This document shows, one piece after another, positions 16,459 to 24,528 of a stretch of 29,489 nt of DNA. Both the position numbers and the translations under genes were made by a program. The stretch's first letter is position 1; each line of letters opens with the position of its first letter. Under the pieces are notes generated by a model that saw only the letters and a list, made by a program, of their open reading frames with translations, was not told where the DNA came from and did no database searches. Origin of the DNA: Nitrospinota bacterium (GTDB lineage: Bacteria > Nitrospinota_A > JADGAW01); the NCBI GenBank assembly GCA_015231815.1, contig JADGAW010000005.1, positions 1 through 29,489 on the forward strand, in the 5' to 3' direction.

Positions 16459-16539
16459 AACCTTTAGTATTACTCCTTCCAAATTGACGTGCATTGGTAT
16501 TCATTTATGGTAACGAGGCATTTACATTTCCGAAAACAT

Positions 16540-16977
16540 TTATCCGTAGTTTTTTGTTTTATTTAGGGAAACATGCTCGACAACGGTTACTCCTAAAGCC
16601 TTTATTACCTGCATAATATTGTTAAAACTGGCGTTTTTATATTCCTCTTTTTCCCAACGTTGAACCTGTTGTTCGGCTTTCCCAAGTTGTTTGGCAAGTT
16701 CCTTTTGGGTCAGGTTTCTTGCTATCCTCGCTTTGATCAAGTCTTTTGGCAGTTCGTTAAAAGAACCTTCAAAATCAATAATTTGTCCTGAGACCAGTGC
16801 ATTGTATTCTTCCACCTCTTGATTCATGATTTTCAACTGTGCTTCTATCTCCTTGAATTGCGCATCCCAAAGGACTGGATGTACATCAGAGGGTCGCTCG
16901 CTTTTTTCCTTCAGAGATTTTTCAAAAGACTTTATTTTTTTCTTGGTTACCTTTAGTTGTGTGTTATTTTTAATCAT
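16540..16977 (-). CDS. XRE-family HTH regulator, putative antitoxin of DUF6932 pair
   Basis: A 145-residue protein with an N-terminal, probably helical/coiled region (about 8-75, with FKEIEAQLKIMNQEVEEYNAL) and a C-terminal Cro/C1 helix-turn-helix. In the latter, LIKARIARNLTQKELAKQLG and then EQQVQRWEKEEYKNASFNNI form the five-helix DNA-binding domain. This architecture is typical of small chromosomal regulators paired with a toxin-like partner. The start overlaps the stop of the upstream DUF6932-like gene by 8 nt, so the two are co-translated. I infer an antitoxin and autorepressor role from this pairing; the sequence alone does not prove it. Confidence 0.8.
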   Translation of the reverse strand: MIKNNTQLKVTKKKIKSFEKSLKEKSERPSDVHPVLWDAQFKEIEAQLKIMNQEVEEYNALVSGQIIDFEGSFNELPKDLIKARIARNLTQKELAKQLGKAEQQVQRWEKEEYKNASFNNIMQVIKALGVTVVEHVSLNKTKNYG

Positions 16978-17401
16978 TTTCTTCTTGAGGTTTGATCACT
17001 ATAATGCCTTTCGGATTTCCGTCTCGGTCTTCCTGAAAGAACTCGTCAAAAGGTTTTCCCGAACCTCCTTCAATAAAATTAGGGAAAATGTCCCCTCGGT
17101 ATTTTTTCTTTCTTTCATCTCGGTCTCCTGAGCAAATCAAAGGATCCATCAAATCAGGGTCAACACCCTTGATTTGAAAACACATATCATAATTTTCGGG
17201 GAATTCTTTTTTCGTTACAAAACTTCCGTTCAGCCAGATCTCGTCACATCCCGCCCGTTTCAGTTCAATCAACAGGTTTTTAAAGCCTTCCAGAAGAAGC
17301 AACCGATGTTCATTGAAGCCAAATCGGCCTTTTATCTCGGCGAATGTCGCTCTATGTTTTCCTGGAAGAAGGTTTCCAATTTTATTAAACGCAGGAATCA
17401 T
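16970..17401 (-). CDS. DUF6932-like protein, nucleotidyltransferase-fold candidate toxin
   Basis: A 143-residue protein from the ATG at 17401. It opens MIPAFNKIGNLLPGKH, matching my recollection of the DUF6932 start. An in-frame TTG at 17425 would add 8 residues. The core LNGSFVTKKEFPENYDMCF resembles the nucleotidyltransferase signature G-S-x(n)-D-h-(D/E), but the second acidic residue is Cys, so the active site looks reduced. The C-terminal part PFDEFFQEDRDGNPKGIIVI is also family-like. It is the first gene of a two-gene operon with the XRE regulator, an arrangement typical of type II toxin-antitoxin or MNT-like modules. The family call comes from memory of the motif pattern; toxicity is inference. 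Confidence 0.65.
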   Translation of the reverse strand: MIPAFNKIGNLLPGKHRATFAEIKGRFGFNEHRLLLLEGFKNLLIELKRAGCDEIWLNGSFVTKKEFPENYDMCFQIKGVDPDLMDPLICSGDRDERKKKYRGDIFPNFIEGGSGKPFDEFFQEDRDGNPKGIIVIKPQEEND

Positions 17402-17425
17402 ATCACATCTTTTATGTTGTGTCAA
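17397..17425 (-). promoter_or_regulatory. Consensus-like sigma70 promoter overlapping the DUF6932-like start
   Basis: On the minus strand TTGACA (17425-17420) is followed after exactly 17 nt by TATGAT (17402-17397). This is a consensus -35 and a 5/6 match to TATAAT. The -10 box contains the ATG proposed as the start codon, so transcription from it would begin about 7 nt inside the gene. Either the start is wrong, or this box serves another purpose, or it is a chance match. Confidence 0.4.
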
Positions 17426-17577
17426 AAATATTGTTGATTTTATTTATATTAATCATATTCATCCCTGTTAAAGTTGCCTTGCTTAGGGATATAAGAATTT
17501 ATATTTCATGTTATTATATATATATTTAAAAATAAGAATATTTTTATTGACTTCTTTCGTAAAGGAGTGATTTAGTC

Positions 17578-17691
17578 ATGCGAGTAGAAATAACATGTTT
17601 TAAATACATGTACTTTTCTATTTCATACAAAAACAAACTTAAGTATGTTAAACAGGGGCTTTGTCTTGAGAATTGCATAAACTACCAATAA
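17578..17691 (+). CDS. Possible small protein (37 aa)
   Basis: The open frame begins with ATG after a good ribosome-binding site (GGAG at 17564-17567). The predicted peptide starts MRVEITCFKYMYFSISYKNK and ends CLENCINYQ, with three cysteines and no clear membrane helix. I do not recognise it. It is the only plus-strand ORF between the XRE module and pabA, and a terminator-like hairpin lies about 115 nt downstream. It may be chance. Confidence 0.25.
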   Translation: MRVEITCFKYMYFSISYKNKLKYVKQGLCLENCINYQ

Positions 17692-17806
17692 CGTTCAATA
17701 AACGGAAAATAAGAAACAAAGATTATCACATATTTTGCATTATAAATTATAGCGAGTCTATAACTATGATTCTGTATGAAAAGCTTTTACAATGGTTGTG
17801 TAATGC

Positions 17807-17830
17807 ATCCCATTAAGCAAGGGATTTTTT
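17807..17830 (+). terminator. Terminator-like hairpin with T6 tract
   Basis: ATCCC (17807-17811) pairs with GGGAT (17821-17825) across a 9-nt loop, and T residues run to 17830. The orientation suits a plus-strand transcript, although no confident plus-strand gene precedes it; it would not serve pabA, which is on the minus strand. Confidence 0.4.
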
Positions 17831-17857
17831 AGTAAGACTTTGCTTTTCGTATATCAA

Positions 17858-18430
17858 CTAACTTTTGTAGATGTCGAGAAAGTTTTTGAGAATTTTCTTG
17901 CCATCGGGGGTGAGAATTGATTCGGGGTGAAACTGAATTCCTTCAAGGGGGAGGGTTTTATGCCTAATTGCCATAATCTCACCTTCATCAGTTTCTGCTG
18001 AGACTTCAAAGTCCTCTGATAAGGTATCTCTGTCAATAATCAGCGAATGATAGCGTCCGGCAGTAAATGGATTTACAACGTCCTTAAAGATTGTTTTACC
18101 GTCATGCTTAACAGGAGATGTTTTACCATGCATAATGCGGTCTGCTCTGACAATGTTCGCTCCAAAGGCATCAGCAATACTTTGATGTCCAAGACAAACC
18201 CCAAGTAACGGTTTTTTCCCGGCAAACTGCTTAATTGTTTCAACGGAAATTCCTGCTTTATCAGGGTTGCAGGGACCAGGAGAAATAACAATATATTCCG
18301 GGTCAATTTTTGTTATTCCATCAATATTGATTTTATCGTTACGATACACCATAACTTCCTGTCCTAACTCGCCAAGGTATTGGACAAGGTTATAGGTAAA
18401 GGAGTCATAGTTGTCAATCATGAGTAACAT
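17858..18430 (-). CDS. pabA/trpG: Anthranilate/aminodeoxychorismate synthase glutamine amidotransferase subunit
   Basis: A 190-residue class I glutamine amidotransferase. The catalytic triad is visible: Cys79 in GVCLGHQSIADAFG, and His168 and Glu170 in GIQFHPES. The oxyanion strand region ISPGPCNPDKAG and the N-terminus MLLMIDNYDSFTYNLVQYLG are typical of TrpG/PabA. It supplies ammonia to TrpE (anthranilate) or PabB (aminodeoxychorismate, for folate). Neither partner is in the window, so the pathway cannot be settled, and the enzyme may serve both as in several bacteria. It is 80 nt downstream of the Usp gene on the same strand. Confidence 0.93.
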   Translation of the reverse strand: MLLMIDNYDSFTYNLVQYLGELGQEVMVYRNDKINIDGITKIDPEYIVISPGPCNPDKAGISVETIKQFAGKKPLLGVCLGHQSIADAFGANIVRADRIMHGKTSPVKHDGKTIFKDVVNPFTAGRYHSLIIDRDTLSEDFEVSAETDEGEIMAIRHKTLPLEGIQFHPESILTPDGKKILKNFLDIYKS

Positions 18431-18510
18431 AATGCTCTCGTTGTCAGTAGTTAGAGGTCAGAAGTGCTTATATTCCTTATTTTTCTGTCTTCACGGTTTT
18501 TAACAGGAAA

Positions 18511-19701
18511 TCAGCCGATTCCCAGATATTCTCGTGCTTCGTCAATTACATCAGCGTTAATTTCCTCGTAGCCTTTTTCGACTGCATACTCATTGACCAT
18601 TTTGATAATCATCTTGTGAACGAACTTCGGTGCTCTGTGTAATTTTGCTGTAGCATCATCAGTCCAGTGCAACTTTTTCACTGAGTGACCTGAATAACTA
18701 AGCTTTCCCTCATATTTTCTGTTAATGAGCATAATATTGCAGTCGCAACTTCTGAGAAGATTTTCTGCATTATTTCCGATATCAAGTCCTTCATCTGCAT
18801 GAAAGCCCCGTTTTCCAATAATTAAAAGGCTCGGTTTTGTTTTTTCAACATATTTGATAATTTCATCGTAAGGTTTTCCAGCAAGAATTGTTTCTTTAAC
18901 CTCAACGCCATTCTTAACAGCAATCATAACGCTTCTTTTTAAATGTGCTTCATATATTTTTGCCAAGCCTTTATCAATAACCTCTGAGTGAAGTTTTTCC
19001 TGCTCCTTAAACTTAAAAATCTTCCCCGCTTCTTCTGAAAGCGCACCTTCAAGAGATTTAAAAGCAACGTTATGAAAATCGGGGTCAAAAACCGCAACAC
19101 CTTCTATCTTTACCCCAAAGGTTTTATGGAGGTTTATTGCAGTTTCCATTGCAGCAAATGATTCATGAGAGCCATCGATACCAACCAATACTGTTCCCTC
19201 AAGCTTTGGCTCCTTTTTGGTAACAATAATATCTGTTTTATCAACTCTTCTCACAACTCTTTCACAAACAGAACCGATGGTTGAACTTGCTACCTTGCCG
19301 AGTCCGGTAAAACCAATGATGGTAAGGTCGTAATTATTTTCTTGAATATCATTTACAATTTCACGATAGTTTTTTCCTTCAGGTAGTGAACGGTGAGATG
19401 GAATATTCTCTTCTTTACATCTTAATTCAAGGGTATCAACAAAAGAATCAGATATAAGCTTTAAACCCTTTGTTATAAGAACGTCATGTATGTTTCTTTG
19501 GTGCTCTATTTCCTTTTCATCTTGATATTCCTCAGGTAAATCACTTTCCATCTGCCTGAATCTGTCATCGTGAAGTTTCGCTGCATAAACATGGTTGCCG
19601 GTAATTTCTGAGCCAAACCCTTTTGCGAGCTTAATACCCATATCAATTGCCCAATCTGAGCAGTCTGAATTATCAACGGGGATTAAAATATTTTTATACA
19701 T
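18511..19701 (-). CDS. Tandem universal stress protein with C-terminal PCP_red-like domain
   Basis: A 396-residue cytoplasmic protein. Two UspA domains (about 1-160 and 165-330) each end in the ATP-binding pattern G-x2-G-x9-G. The first is GFTGLGKVASSTIGS with the usual Ser; the second is GKRGFHADEGLDIGN, where Ser/Thr is replaced by Asn. The last 54 residues (343-396; LHWTDDATAKLHRAPKFVHK, later INADVIDEAREYLG) match the PCP_red pattern seen at the C-terminus of light-independent protochlorophyllide reductase subunits and in other helical add-ons. GGAGG sits well placed before the ATG. Its role is probably stress or redox sensing, but no partner is visible nearby. Confidence 0.85.
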   Translation of the reverse strand: MYKNILIPVDNSDCSDWAIDMGIKLAKGFGSEITGNHVYAAKLHDDRFRQMESDLPEEYQDEKEIEHQRNIHDVLITKGLKLISDSFVDTLELRCKEENIPSHRSLPEGKNYREIVNDIQENNYDLTIIGFTGLGKVASSTIGSVCERVVRRVDKTDIIVTKKEPKLEGTVLVGIDGSHESFAAMETAINLHKTFGVKIEGVAVFDPDFHNVAFKSLEGALSEEAGKIFKFKEQEKLHSEVIDKGLAKIYEAHLKRSVMIAVKNGVEVKETILAGKPYDEIIKYVEKTKPSLLIIGKRGFHADEGLDIGNNAENLLRSCDCNIMLINRKYEGKLSYSGHSVKKLHWTDDATAKLHRAPKFVHKMIIKMVNEYAVEKGYEEINADVIDEAREYLGIG

Positions 19702-20015
19702 TTTTTTACTGCCTCCGTACTTTAATATGAAAAAATTAATTCTTTACAAAAGAGAGATAAAGAAGTTTATTGGTATCAGTATTAGTGAGAAGATTAAACG
19801 TAATGCTTTCTCTCACAAACACTGAGTTACAAAACTCATTCAGACTCTTTCGTTATTCAAAAAGCTTGACATTTTACATGATTTTTCTTTATCTGAATAG
19901 TCAATATGCATTTTGGAAAAAGAAGAGGGTAGGATGTTTAATTTTTCTCTAGAGCAGGTCTTAATTGAGGATTTGTCACGGTTTTAATTAATGTTTAGTT
20001 CACTACATTGAGCTA
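19702..20015. other. Intergenic upstream region of the Usp gene
   Basis: This 314-bp gap has no supported gene; a 60-codon plus-strand frame at 19770-19952 lacks family features. It holds the likely Usp promoter near its left end and a perfect hairpin, TGAGTT/AACTCA with a 4-nt loop, at 19823-19838. Confidence 0.5.
19722..19749 (-). promoter_or_regulatory. Probable promoter of the Usp gene
   Basis: On the minus strand TTGTAA (19749-19744) and TATTAA (19727-19722) are 16 nt apart. The GGAGG ribosome-binding site follows shortly, so the leader would be very short. Confidence 0.35.
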
Positions 20016-20834
20016 TTATTCTCTTAGCTCAACAAGCAAGGCTGTCGGAACTGCTTTAATACCCCGGTATAAAATATTCTTGCCGTTCTTTTTAAAAAAT
20101 AATTGTGTTGACCCTCCCCCATCAAGATTAATTACATTGATAAAGTCAAAACCTTTACCCTTTAAAATATTTACCAATGTTTTCCAGGAAATTCCACCAT
20201 AATTTGTGTTGGTGGCAAAAAGGATGAAATCACCGTCATTATCTATACCAAGACCAGACCGATAATGAACACTTTCTGTATTTTTTAGCCCTGGGTTAAC
20301 TTTACCGTCCCTTATGAGGAGAGGTCCAACCTGAATAGCATTTTTGTGTTGCTTTGGGTTAAATAGGCTACTATGAATTATTTTCTTTTGTGCATCCGGA
20401 AGAATAATTCCACTATAGATTGGGTGAGTAGCAACATTTCTTCGATAAATTTTGTTGTTTATTTTCAAAAAACCTAAATGCTTTCCCCTTTCATCAAAGT
20501 AACCACCATTTATTATGGCAATATTTTTCTTCTTCAAATCAGTGTAGCGATTGACAAAAACAGGATAGGTTGCAATGCTACTGTAAGGAATGATTTTCAG
20601 ATTAAATTTGTACGGATTAAATTTGAGAAAAATAAGTTCAAAAGATGAAGTGCTTTCTTTGTGTTTTCCTATGAGAGTTTTATATTGATACCCTTCCTTT
20701 GTTATTTTCCACCCTTTCTCTTGCAGCACAACGTAATCTTTTTCCTCTCCATAGGCAATGCTTCCTCCAGATAAAAAATAAATAAAGATGAAGGAATAAA
20801 AAAGGGATGTAATTACTTTTTTATGTAAATCCAT
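20016..20834 (-). CDS. Phosphodiester glycosidase (NAGPA/DUF2233) domain protein, exported
   Basis: The preferred start at 20834 gives 272 residues beginning MDLHKKVITSLFYSFIFIYF, a good signal peptide or anchor with a possible cleavage near AYG-E. Frames starting at 20942 or 20879 are longer but bury this segment. The body carries the NAGPA hallmarks INGGYFDERGKHLGFLKI, GLGIDNDGDFILFATNTNYG and VINLDGGGSTQLFF. The family includes the mammalian uncovering enzyme, but bacterial members act on unknown phosphodiester-linked sugars, probably of the envelope. No Shine-Dalgarno sequence clearly decides the start. It is divergent from the PNPOx-like gene. Confidence 0.85.
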   Translation of the reverse strand: MDLHKKVITSLFYSFIFIYFLSGGSIAYGEEKDYVVLQEKGWKITKEGYQYKTLIGKHKESTSSFELIFLKFNPYKFNLKIIPYSSIATYPVFVNRYTDLKKKNIAIINGGYFDERGKHLGFLKINNKIYRRNVATHPIYSGIILPDAQKKIIHSSLFNPKQHKNAIQVGPLLIRDGKVNPGLKNTESVHYRSGLGIDNDGDFILFATNTNYGGISWKTLVNILKGKGFDFINVINLDGGGSTQLFFKKNGKNILYRGIKAVPTALLVELRE

Positions 20835-20962
20835 TCCATGAAGTACGATAAAATAGTTTTCCTTTAATTGCTTTGCCATAGTGAATAGGACTTTACGAAA
20901 GGTTATAATCATTATTTGATTAATTTTACCAACTTTTTTCATTAATTTAACAAGGAGTAAAC

Positions 20963-21385
20963 ATGTCAGGAGTTAAAAATAAAATTAAAGTGTTTTTTAA
21001 AAATGTCCACACAACCTCAATTGCAACCTGTTTAAATAATGAACCTTCTTGTCGGGTTATGGAAATTCAAAAAGTAGAGGATAATCTTACTCTCTGGTTT
21101 GTTTCCCATAAAAACAGTAATAAGATAAAACACCTTAGAGAAAACAGTAAGGTTTCCATTGCAGATTATGATCATGTTACCCATTGTGATATTCGGATGT
21201 TTGGAAATATGACAATTTTAGAAGATCAGGAAACAAAGGATGCTGTTTGGACTGATCATCTTTCTCAATACTTTAAAGGCGGTTCCTCAGATCCAGACTA
21301 CTGTGTTTTAAAGTTTACTCCTAACCAGCTTGAGTACAGAGATATGAAAGCAAATGGTTTTGAGCCGGAAATAGAAAACCTATAA
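20963..21385 (+). CDS. Pyridoxamine 5'-phosphate oxidase-like (PNPOx) flavin-binding protein
   Basis: A 140-residue split-barrel protein of the general stress protein 26 / PNPOx-like group. The pattern is an N-terminal helix, then TTSIATCLNNEPSCRVMEIQ, LTLWFVSHKNSNKIKHLREN and KVSIADYDHVTHCDIRMFGN, as in small FMN- or F420-binding barrels. At this length it is probably not a true PdxH, and its substrate is unknown. The ATG has AAGGAG 6-7 nt upstream. lgt begins 12 nt after its stop, so the two probably form an operon. Confidence 0.8.
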   Translation: MSGVKNKIKVFFKNVHTTSIATCLNNEPSCRVMEIQKVEDNLTLWFVSHKNSNKIKHLRENSKVSIADYDHVTHCDIRMFGNMTILEDQETKDAVWTDHLSQYFKGGSSDPDYCVLKFTPNQLEYRDMKANGFEPEIENL

Positions 21386-21397
21386 TAAACTATCTCC

Positions 21398-22177
21398 TTG
21401 TACCCAATACTTTTTTCATTCGGTCCGGTAACACTTTACACATATGGACTTCTTATTGCCACGGCATTTCTCTCCTCAACACTGCTTGCAGTTAGGCTTG
21501 CTAAAGATGATGGAATAAGCTCTCAATTTATTTATGATTTGGTTTTTTGGATAATCATTGGTTCAATTGTGGGAGCAAGACTACTCTTTGTGATTGTTGA
21601 GTACAAAATGTACCTAAAGTATCCCCTTGATATTTTTATGATTTGGAAGGGGGGATTGGTATATTATGGTGGGTTGTTAGGCGGGTTCCTTGCCGGACTT
21701 ATTTATGTAAAAAAAAGAAACATTGATGTTGGGAATATGGCAGATATTGCCGCTCCCTGTATTGCTCTCGGACAAGGAATTGGTCGTATAGGGTGTGTAA
21801 TGGCTGGTTGTTGTTATGGCTCTGAAACCGATGTTTCATGGGCAATTGAGTTTCACGATGAACATTCTTTGGCTCCTTTGGGAGTTCTTTTACATCCTTC
21901 CCAAATCTATTCATCTGTTATGAACTTCTCCATATTGGGAATATTGCTTTTTCTAAGAGGTCGGGCAATGTTTAAAGGGCAGATTTTTCTTAGCTACCTT
22001 ATTTTGTATTCAGTAGGACGTTTTACGGTGGAATTTTTCAGGTCTGATGAAAGAGGTGCTGTTTTTAATGGATTGCTTTCCACTTCACAGTTTATTGCCA
22101 TCATAACCTTCATTATTGGCTCAGTTTTATTTTACTTTTTCCATAAGCGAGCTTCTGCAAGGTTTAATAAGCTGTAG
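21398..22177 (+). CDS. lgt: Prolipoprotein diacylglyceryl transferase, TTG start
   Basis: A 259-residue polytopic inner-membrane enzyme that adds diacylglycerol from phosphatidylglycerol to the lipobox cysteine of prelipoproteins. The N-terminus YPILFSFGPVTLYTYGLLIA is family-typical. The Lgt signature appears as GRIGCVMAGCCYG, a Cys-rich form seen in several non-enteric lineages. Several hydrophobic helices and a final RFTVEFFRSDERG block are present. The only in-frame start before the conserved N-terminus is TTG at 21398, with a stop codon 12 nt upstream. Its products may include the lipoproteins encoded at 7.1-7.9 kb and 13.1-14.6 kb. Confidence 0.95.
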   Translation: MYPILFSFGPVTLYTYGLLIATAFLSSTLLAVRLAKDDGISSQFIYDLVFWIIIGSIVGARLLFVIVEYKMYLKYPLDIFMIWKGGLVYYGGLLGGFLAGLIYVKKRNIDVGNMADIAAPCIALGQGIGRIGCVMAGCCYGSETDVSWAIEFHDEHSLAPLGVLLHPSQIYSSVMNFSILGILLFLRGRAMFKGQIFLSYLILYSVGRFTVEFFRSDERGAVFNGLLSTSQFIAIITFIIGSVLFYFFHKRASARFNKL

Positions 22178-22285
22178 TTTCGATAATGTAAATGTTTGGG
22201 GGAAAATGAATTCACGGGGAAACCATAGTCAGAAAGAGACCACTCCCATTGAGAAATTACAGGTAAGGATTTGTGAAGATTTTTG

Positions 22286-22325
22286 GGGAAAGAATTGTTC
22301 CCAGACTTTAGAAGCCCGGGAACAA
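22286..22325. terminator. Inverted repeat between convergent lgt and fusA, possible terminator
   Basis: TTGTTCCC (22295-22302) and GGGAACAA (22318-22325) are perfect 8-bp arms around a 15-nt loop. A rival 5-bp stem, GGGAA (22286-22290) with TTCCC (22298-22302), shares one arm. Neither strand has a clean T-run after it. Its position just after the fusA stop supports a transcript-end role. Confidence 0.35.
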
Positions 22326-22346
22326 GATGGTATGCTCTAAGGTATA

Positions 22347-24437
22347 TTAACCGTTTTCCAGCTTTCGCTTACTTACGATTTCATCAAAGATGTTTTTTGG
22401 AACTTCCATAAAGTGGGAAAACTGCATGGTGTAGTTTGCCCGACCTTGTGATGCAGACCTTACTTCTGTTGAGTAACCAAACATTTCAGCTAAGGGAACA
22501 TCAGCTTTAACAATTTTGTTACCACCTCTGTCGCTCATTTCATTAATTCGACCTCTTTTGGCACTAAGTCCGCCGATAATATCGCCCATATATTCTTCCG
22601 GCGACACAACCTCAACAGCCATAACTGGCTCAAGAAGCGTTGCTCCAGCCTTTCTACATGCTTCTTTAAAACACATGGAAGCACAAATTTTAAACGCCAT
22701 TTCAGATGAATCAACTTCGTGGAAACTACCGAAGGTTAAATCAACCGTGATATCTACAACGGGGTAACCAGCGATAAAACCACTGTCCATTGCCTCTTTA
22801 ACACCTTTTTCAACAGATGGGATGTATTCCCGGGGAATAACACCACCCTTAATGCTGTTAATGAACTTAAAACCTTCACCTCGTTCAGAAGGTTTAATTG
22901 TCATAACAGTGTGTCCGTACTGACCACGACCACCAGATTGTTTTACATACTTATATTCGTGGTCAATTTTTTCTCTAATAGTTTCCTTGTAAGCAACCTG
23001 AGGAGCAGAGACGTTTGCTTCAACGCTAAATTCTCTCTTTAACCGGTCAACAATAATCTCAAGATGAAGCTCACCCATACCGGAAATAATTGTTTGTCCC
23101 GTTTCGTGATCAACTTTAACTTTAAATGTTGGATCTTCCTGACTTAATCTTTTTAATCCTTCAGCAAGTTTTTCCTGATCTGTTTTTGTTTTTGGTTCTA
23201 TAGCAATATCAATAACTGGCTCTGGAAAGTCCATAGACTCAAGAAGGACATGATCCTCTTCTTTTTCACCACAAAGAGTTTCTCCAGTATAGGTATCTTT
23301 CATACCTACAACCGCTGCGATCTCTCCGGCTTTAACCTCTTTGATTTCTTCTCTTTTGTTTGCATGCATTAAAAGAATCCGACCAACACGCTCTTTTTTA
23401 TCTTTAGAGGTATTAACAACATAAGACCCCGCTTTGAGAACACCAGAGTAAACTCTGATAAAGGTAAGTTGTCCGACATAGGGGTCAGTCATAACTTTAA
23501 ATGCCAAAGCAGATAAGGGAGCATTGTAATCAGCTTTTCTTTCAATGACATCTTCAGAATCAATTTTAGTTCCTTTAATTGGTGGAATATCCAAAGGAGA
23601 TGGGAGAAGATCCACAACATTGTCGAGTAATGCCTGAACACCTTTATTCTTAAAAGCAGACCCACACATTACCGGCATTAACGTACAGGCAAGGACTCCT
23701 TTTCTCAATGCACCGAGAATTTCATCCGTGGAGAGCTCTTCACCCTCAAGGTATTTTTCCATAAGAGCTTCATCATACTCAGCAGCATCTTCGAGAAGTT
23801 TTTCTCTAAATTCATTAGCCTTTTCTTTAATCTCATCAGGAATATCAACGATTTCAAAGGTGCTTCCAAAATTTCCCTCATCTTTATAGAGAACTGCATT
23901 CATTCTTACAAGATCAACAAAGCCTTGAAACTCTGATTCAGCACCGATAGGAATTTGAATACATGTTGCCCTGATGTTAAGTCTTGCATTAAATTGATCA
24001 ACAACAGAAAAGAAATCAGCTCCTGCTCTATCCATCTTGTTAACAAAAGCAAGACGGGGAACTTTATATCGTGTTGCCTGCCTATGAACTGTTTCTGATT
24101 GTGGTTCAACACCTCCAACAGCACAGAAAACCCCTACTGCTCCGTCAAGAACTCTGAGAGATCTTTCAACCTCTACAGTAAAATCAACGTGACCGGGAGT
24201 GTCAATTATATTAAATCGATGTTCTTTCCATATAGCAGTTGTTGCTGCTGATGTAATGGTAATTCCTCTTTCCTGTTCCTGTTCCATCCAGTCCATGGTA
24301 GCTGCGCCATCATGTACTTCACCAATTTTATGGGTTTTTCCGGTATAGAAAAGAACTCGCTCTGTCGTTGTGGTTTTTCCTGCATCGATATGTGCAATAA
24401 TTCCAATATTTCTTATTTTTTCTAATGGGTATTCCAA
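22347..24437 (-). CDS. fusA: Translation elongation factor G, TTG start
   Basis: A 696-residue full-length EF-G, the GTPase that drives translocation. The G motifs are AHIDAGKTTTTE (P-loop), DTPGHVDF (G3) and NKMDRAG (G4). Later domains contain SGMGELHLEIIVDRLKREF, PQVAYKETI and GGRGQYGHTVM. The first codon is TTG (24437), with AGGA upstream; the P-loop lies about 15 residues later and no ATG is available. It is the last gene of rpsL-rpsG-fusA, separated from rpsG by 91 nt. tuf, which commonly follows, is absent here. Confidence 0.97.
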   Translation of the reverse strand: MEYPLEKIRNIGIIAHIDAGKTTTTERVLFYTGKTHKIGEVHDGAATMDWMEQEQERGITITSAATTAIWKEHRFNIIDTPGHVDFTVEVERSLRVLDGAVGVFCAVGGVEPQSETVHRQATRYKVPRLAFVNKMDRAGADFFSVVDQFNARLNIRATCIQIPIGAESEFQGFVDLVRMNAVLYKDEGNFGSTFEIVDIPDEIKEKANEFREKLLEDAAEYDEALMEKYLEGEELSTDEILGALRKGVLACTLMPVMCGSAFKNKGVQALLDNVVDLLPSPLDIPPIKGTKIDSEDVIERKADYNAPLSALAFKVMTDPYVGQLTFIRVYSGVLKAGSYVVNTSKDKKERVGRILLMHANKREEIKEVKAGEIAAVVGMKDTYTGETLCGEKEEDHVLLESMDFPEPVIDIAIEPKTKTDQEKLAEGLKRLSQEDPTFKVKVDHETGQTIISGMGELHLEIIVDRLKREFSVEANVSAPQVAYKETIREKIDHEYKYVKQSGGRGQYGHTVMTIKPSERGEGFKFINSIKGGVIPREYIPSVEKGVKEAMDSGFIAGYPVVDITVDLTFGSFHEVDSSEMAFKICASMCFKEACRKAGATLLEPVMAVEVVSPEEYMGDIIGGLSAKRGRINEMSDRGGNKIVKADVPLAEMFGYSTEVRSASQGRANYTMQFSHFMEVPKNIFDEIVSKRKLENG

Positions 24438-24528
24438 TTTATTTTCCTCACTCTTTGAAGTAATGTATTAAATGTACCTGAAACCCCGTGACAGGGTGAA
24501 TTGTTGAAGGATATTTGAAGAGTATAAT

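Larger units (their letters stand above)
17402..17857. other. AT-rich gene-poor stretch with small ORF and RNA-like structure
   Basis: No standard-length gene is supported in this 456-bp gap. It has AT-rich tracts at 17510-17560, and a plus-strand 37-codon ORF (17578-17691, starting MRVEITCFKYMYFS) with AAAGGAGTG ending about 8 nt before its ATG. Plus-strand inverted repeats follow: TGCATTA/TAATGCA (17736-17742 with 17801-17807) enclosing TTATAG/CTATAA (17747-17752 with 17758-17763). Then comes a terminator-like hairpin at 17807-17830. Confidence 0.5.

Noticed and set aside
22116..22340. Plus-strand frame after lgt, including a possible 44-codon ORF from 22206
   Set aside because: It has GGGGGA before an ATG, but overlaps the lgt end or the hairpin region and shows no recognisable protein pattern.
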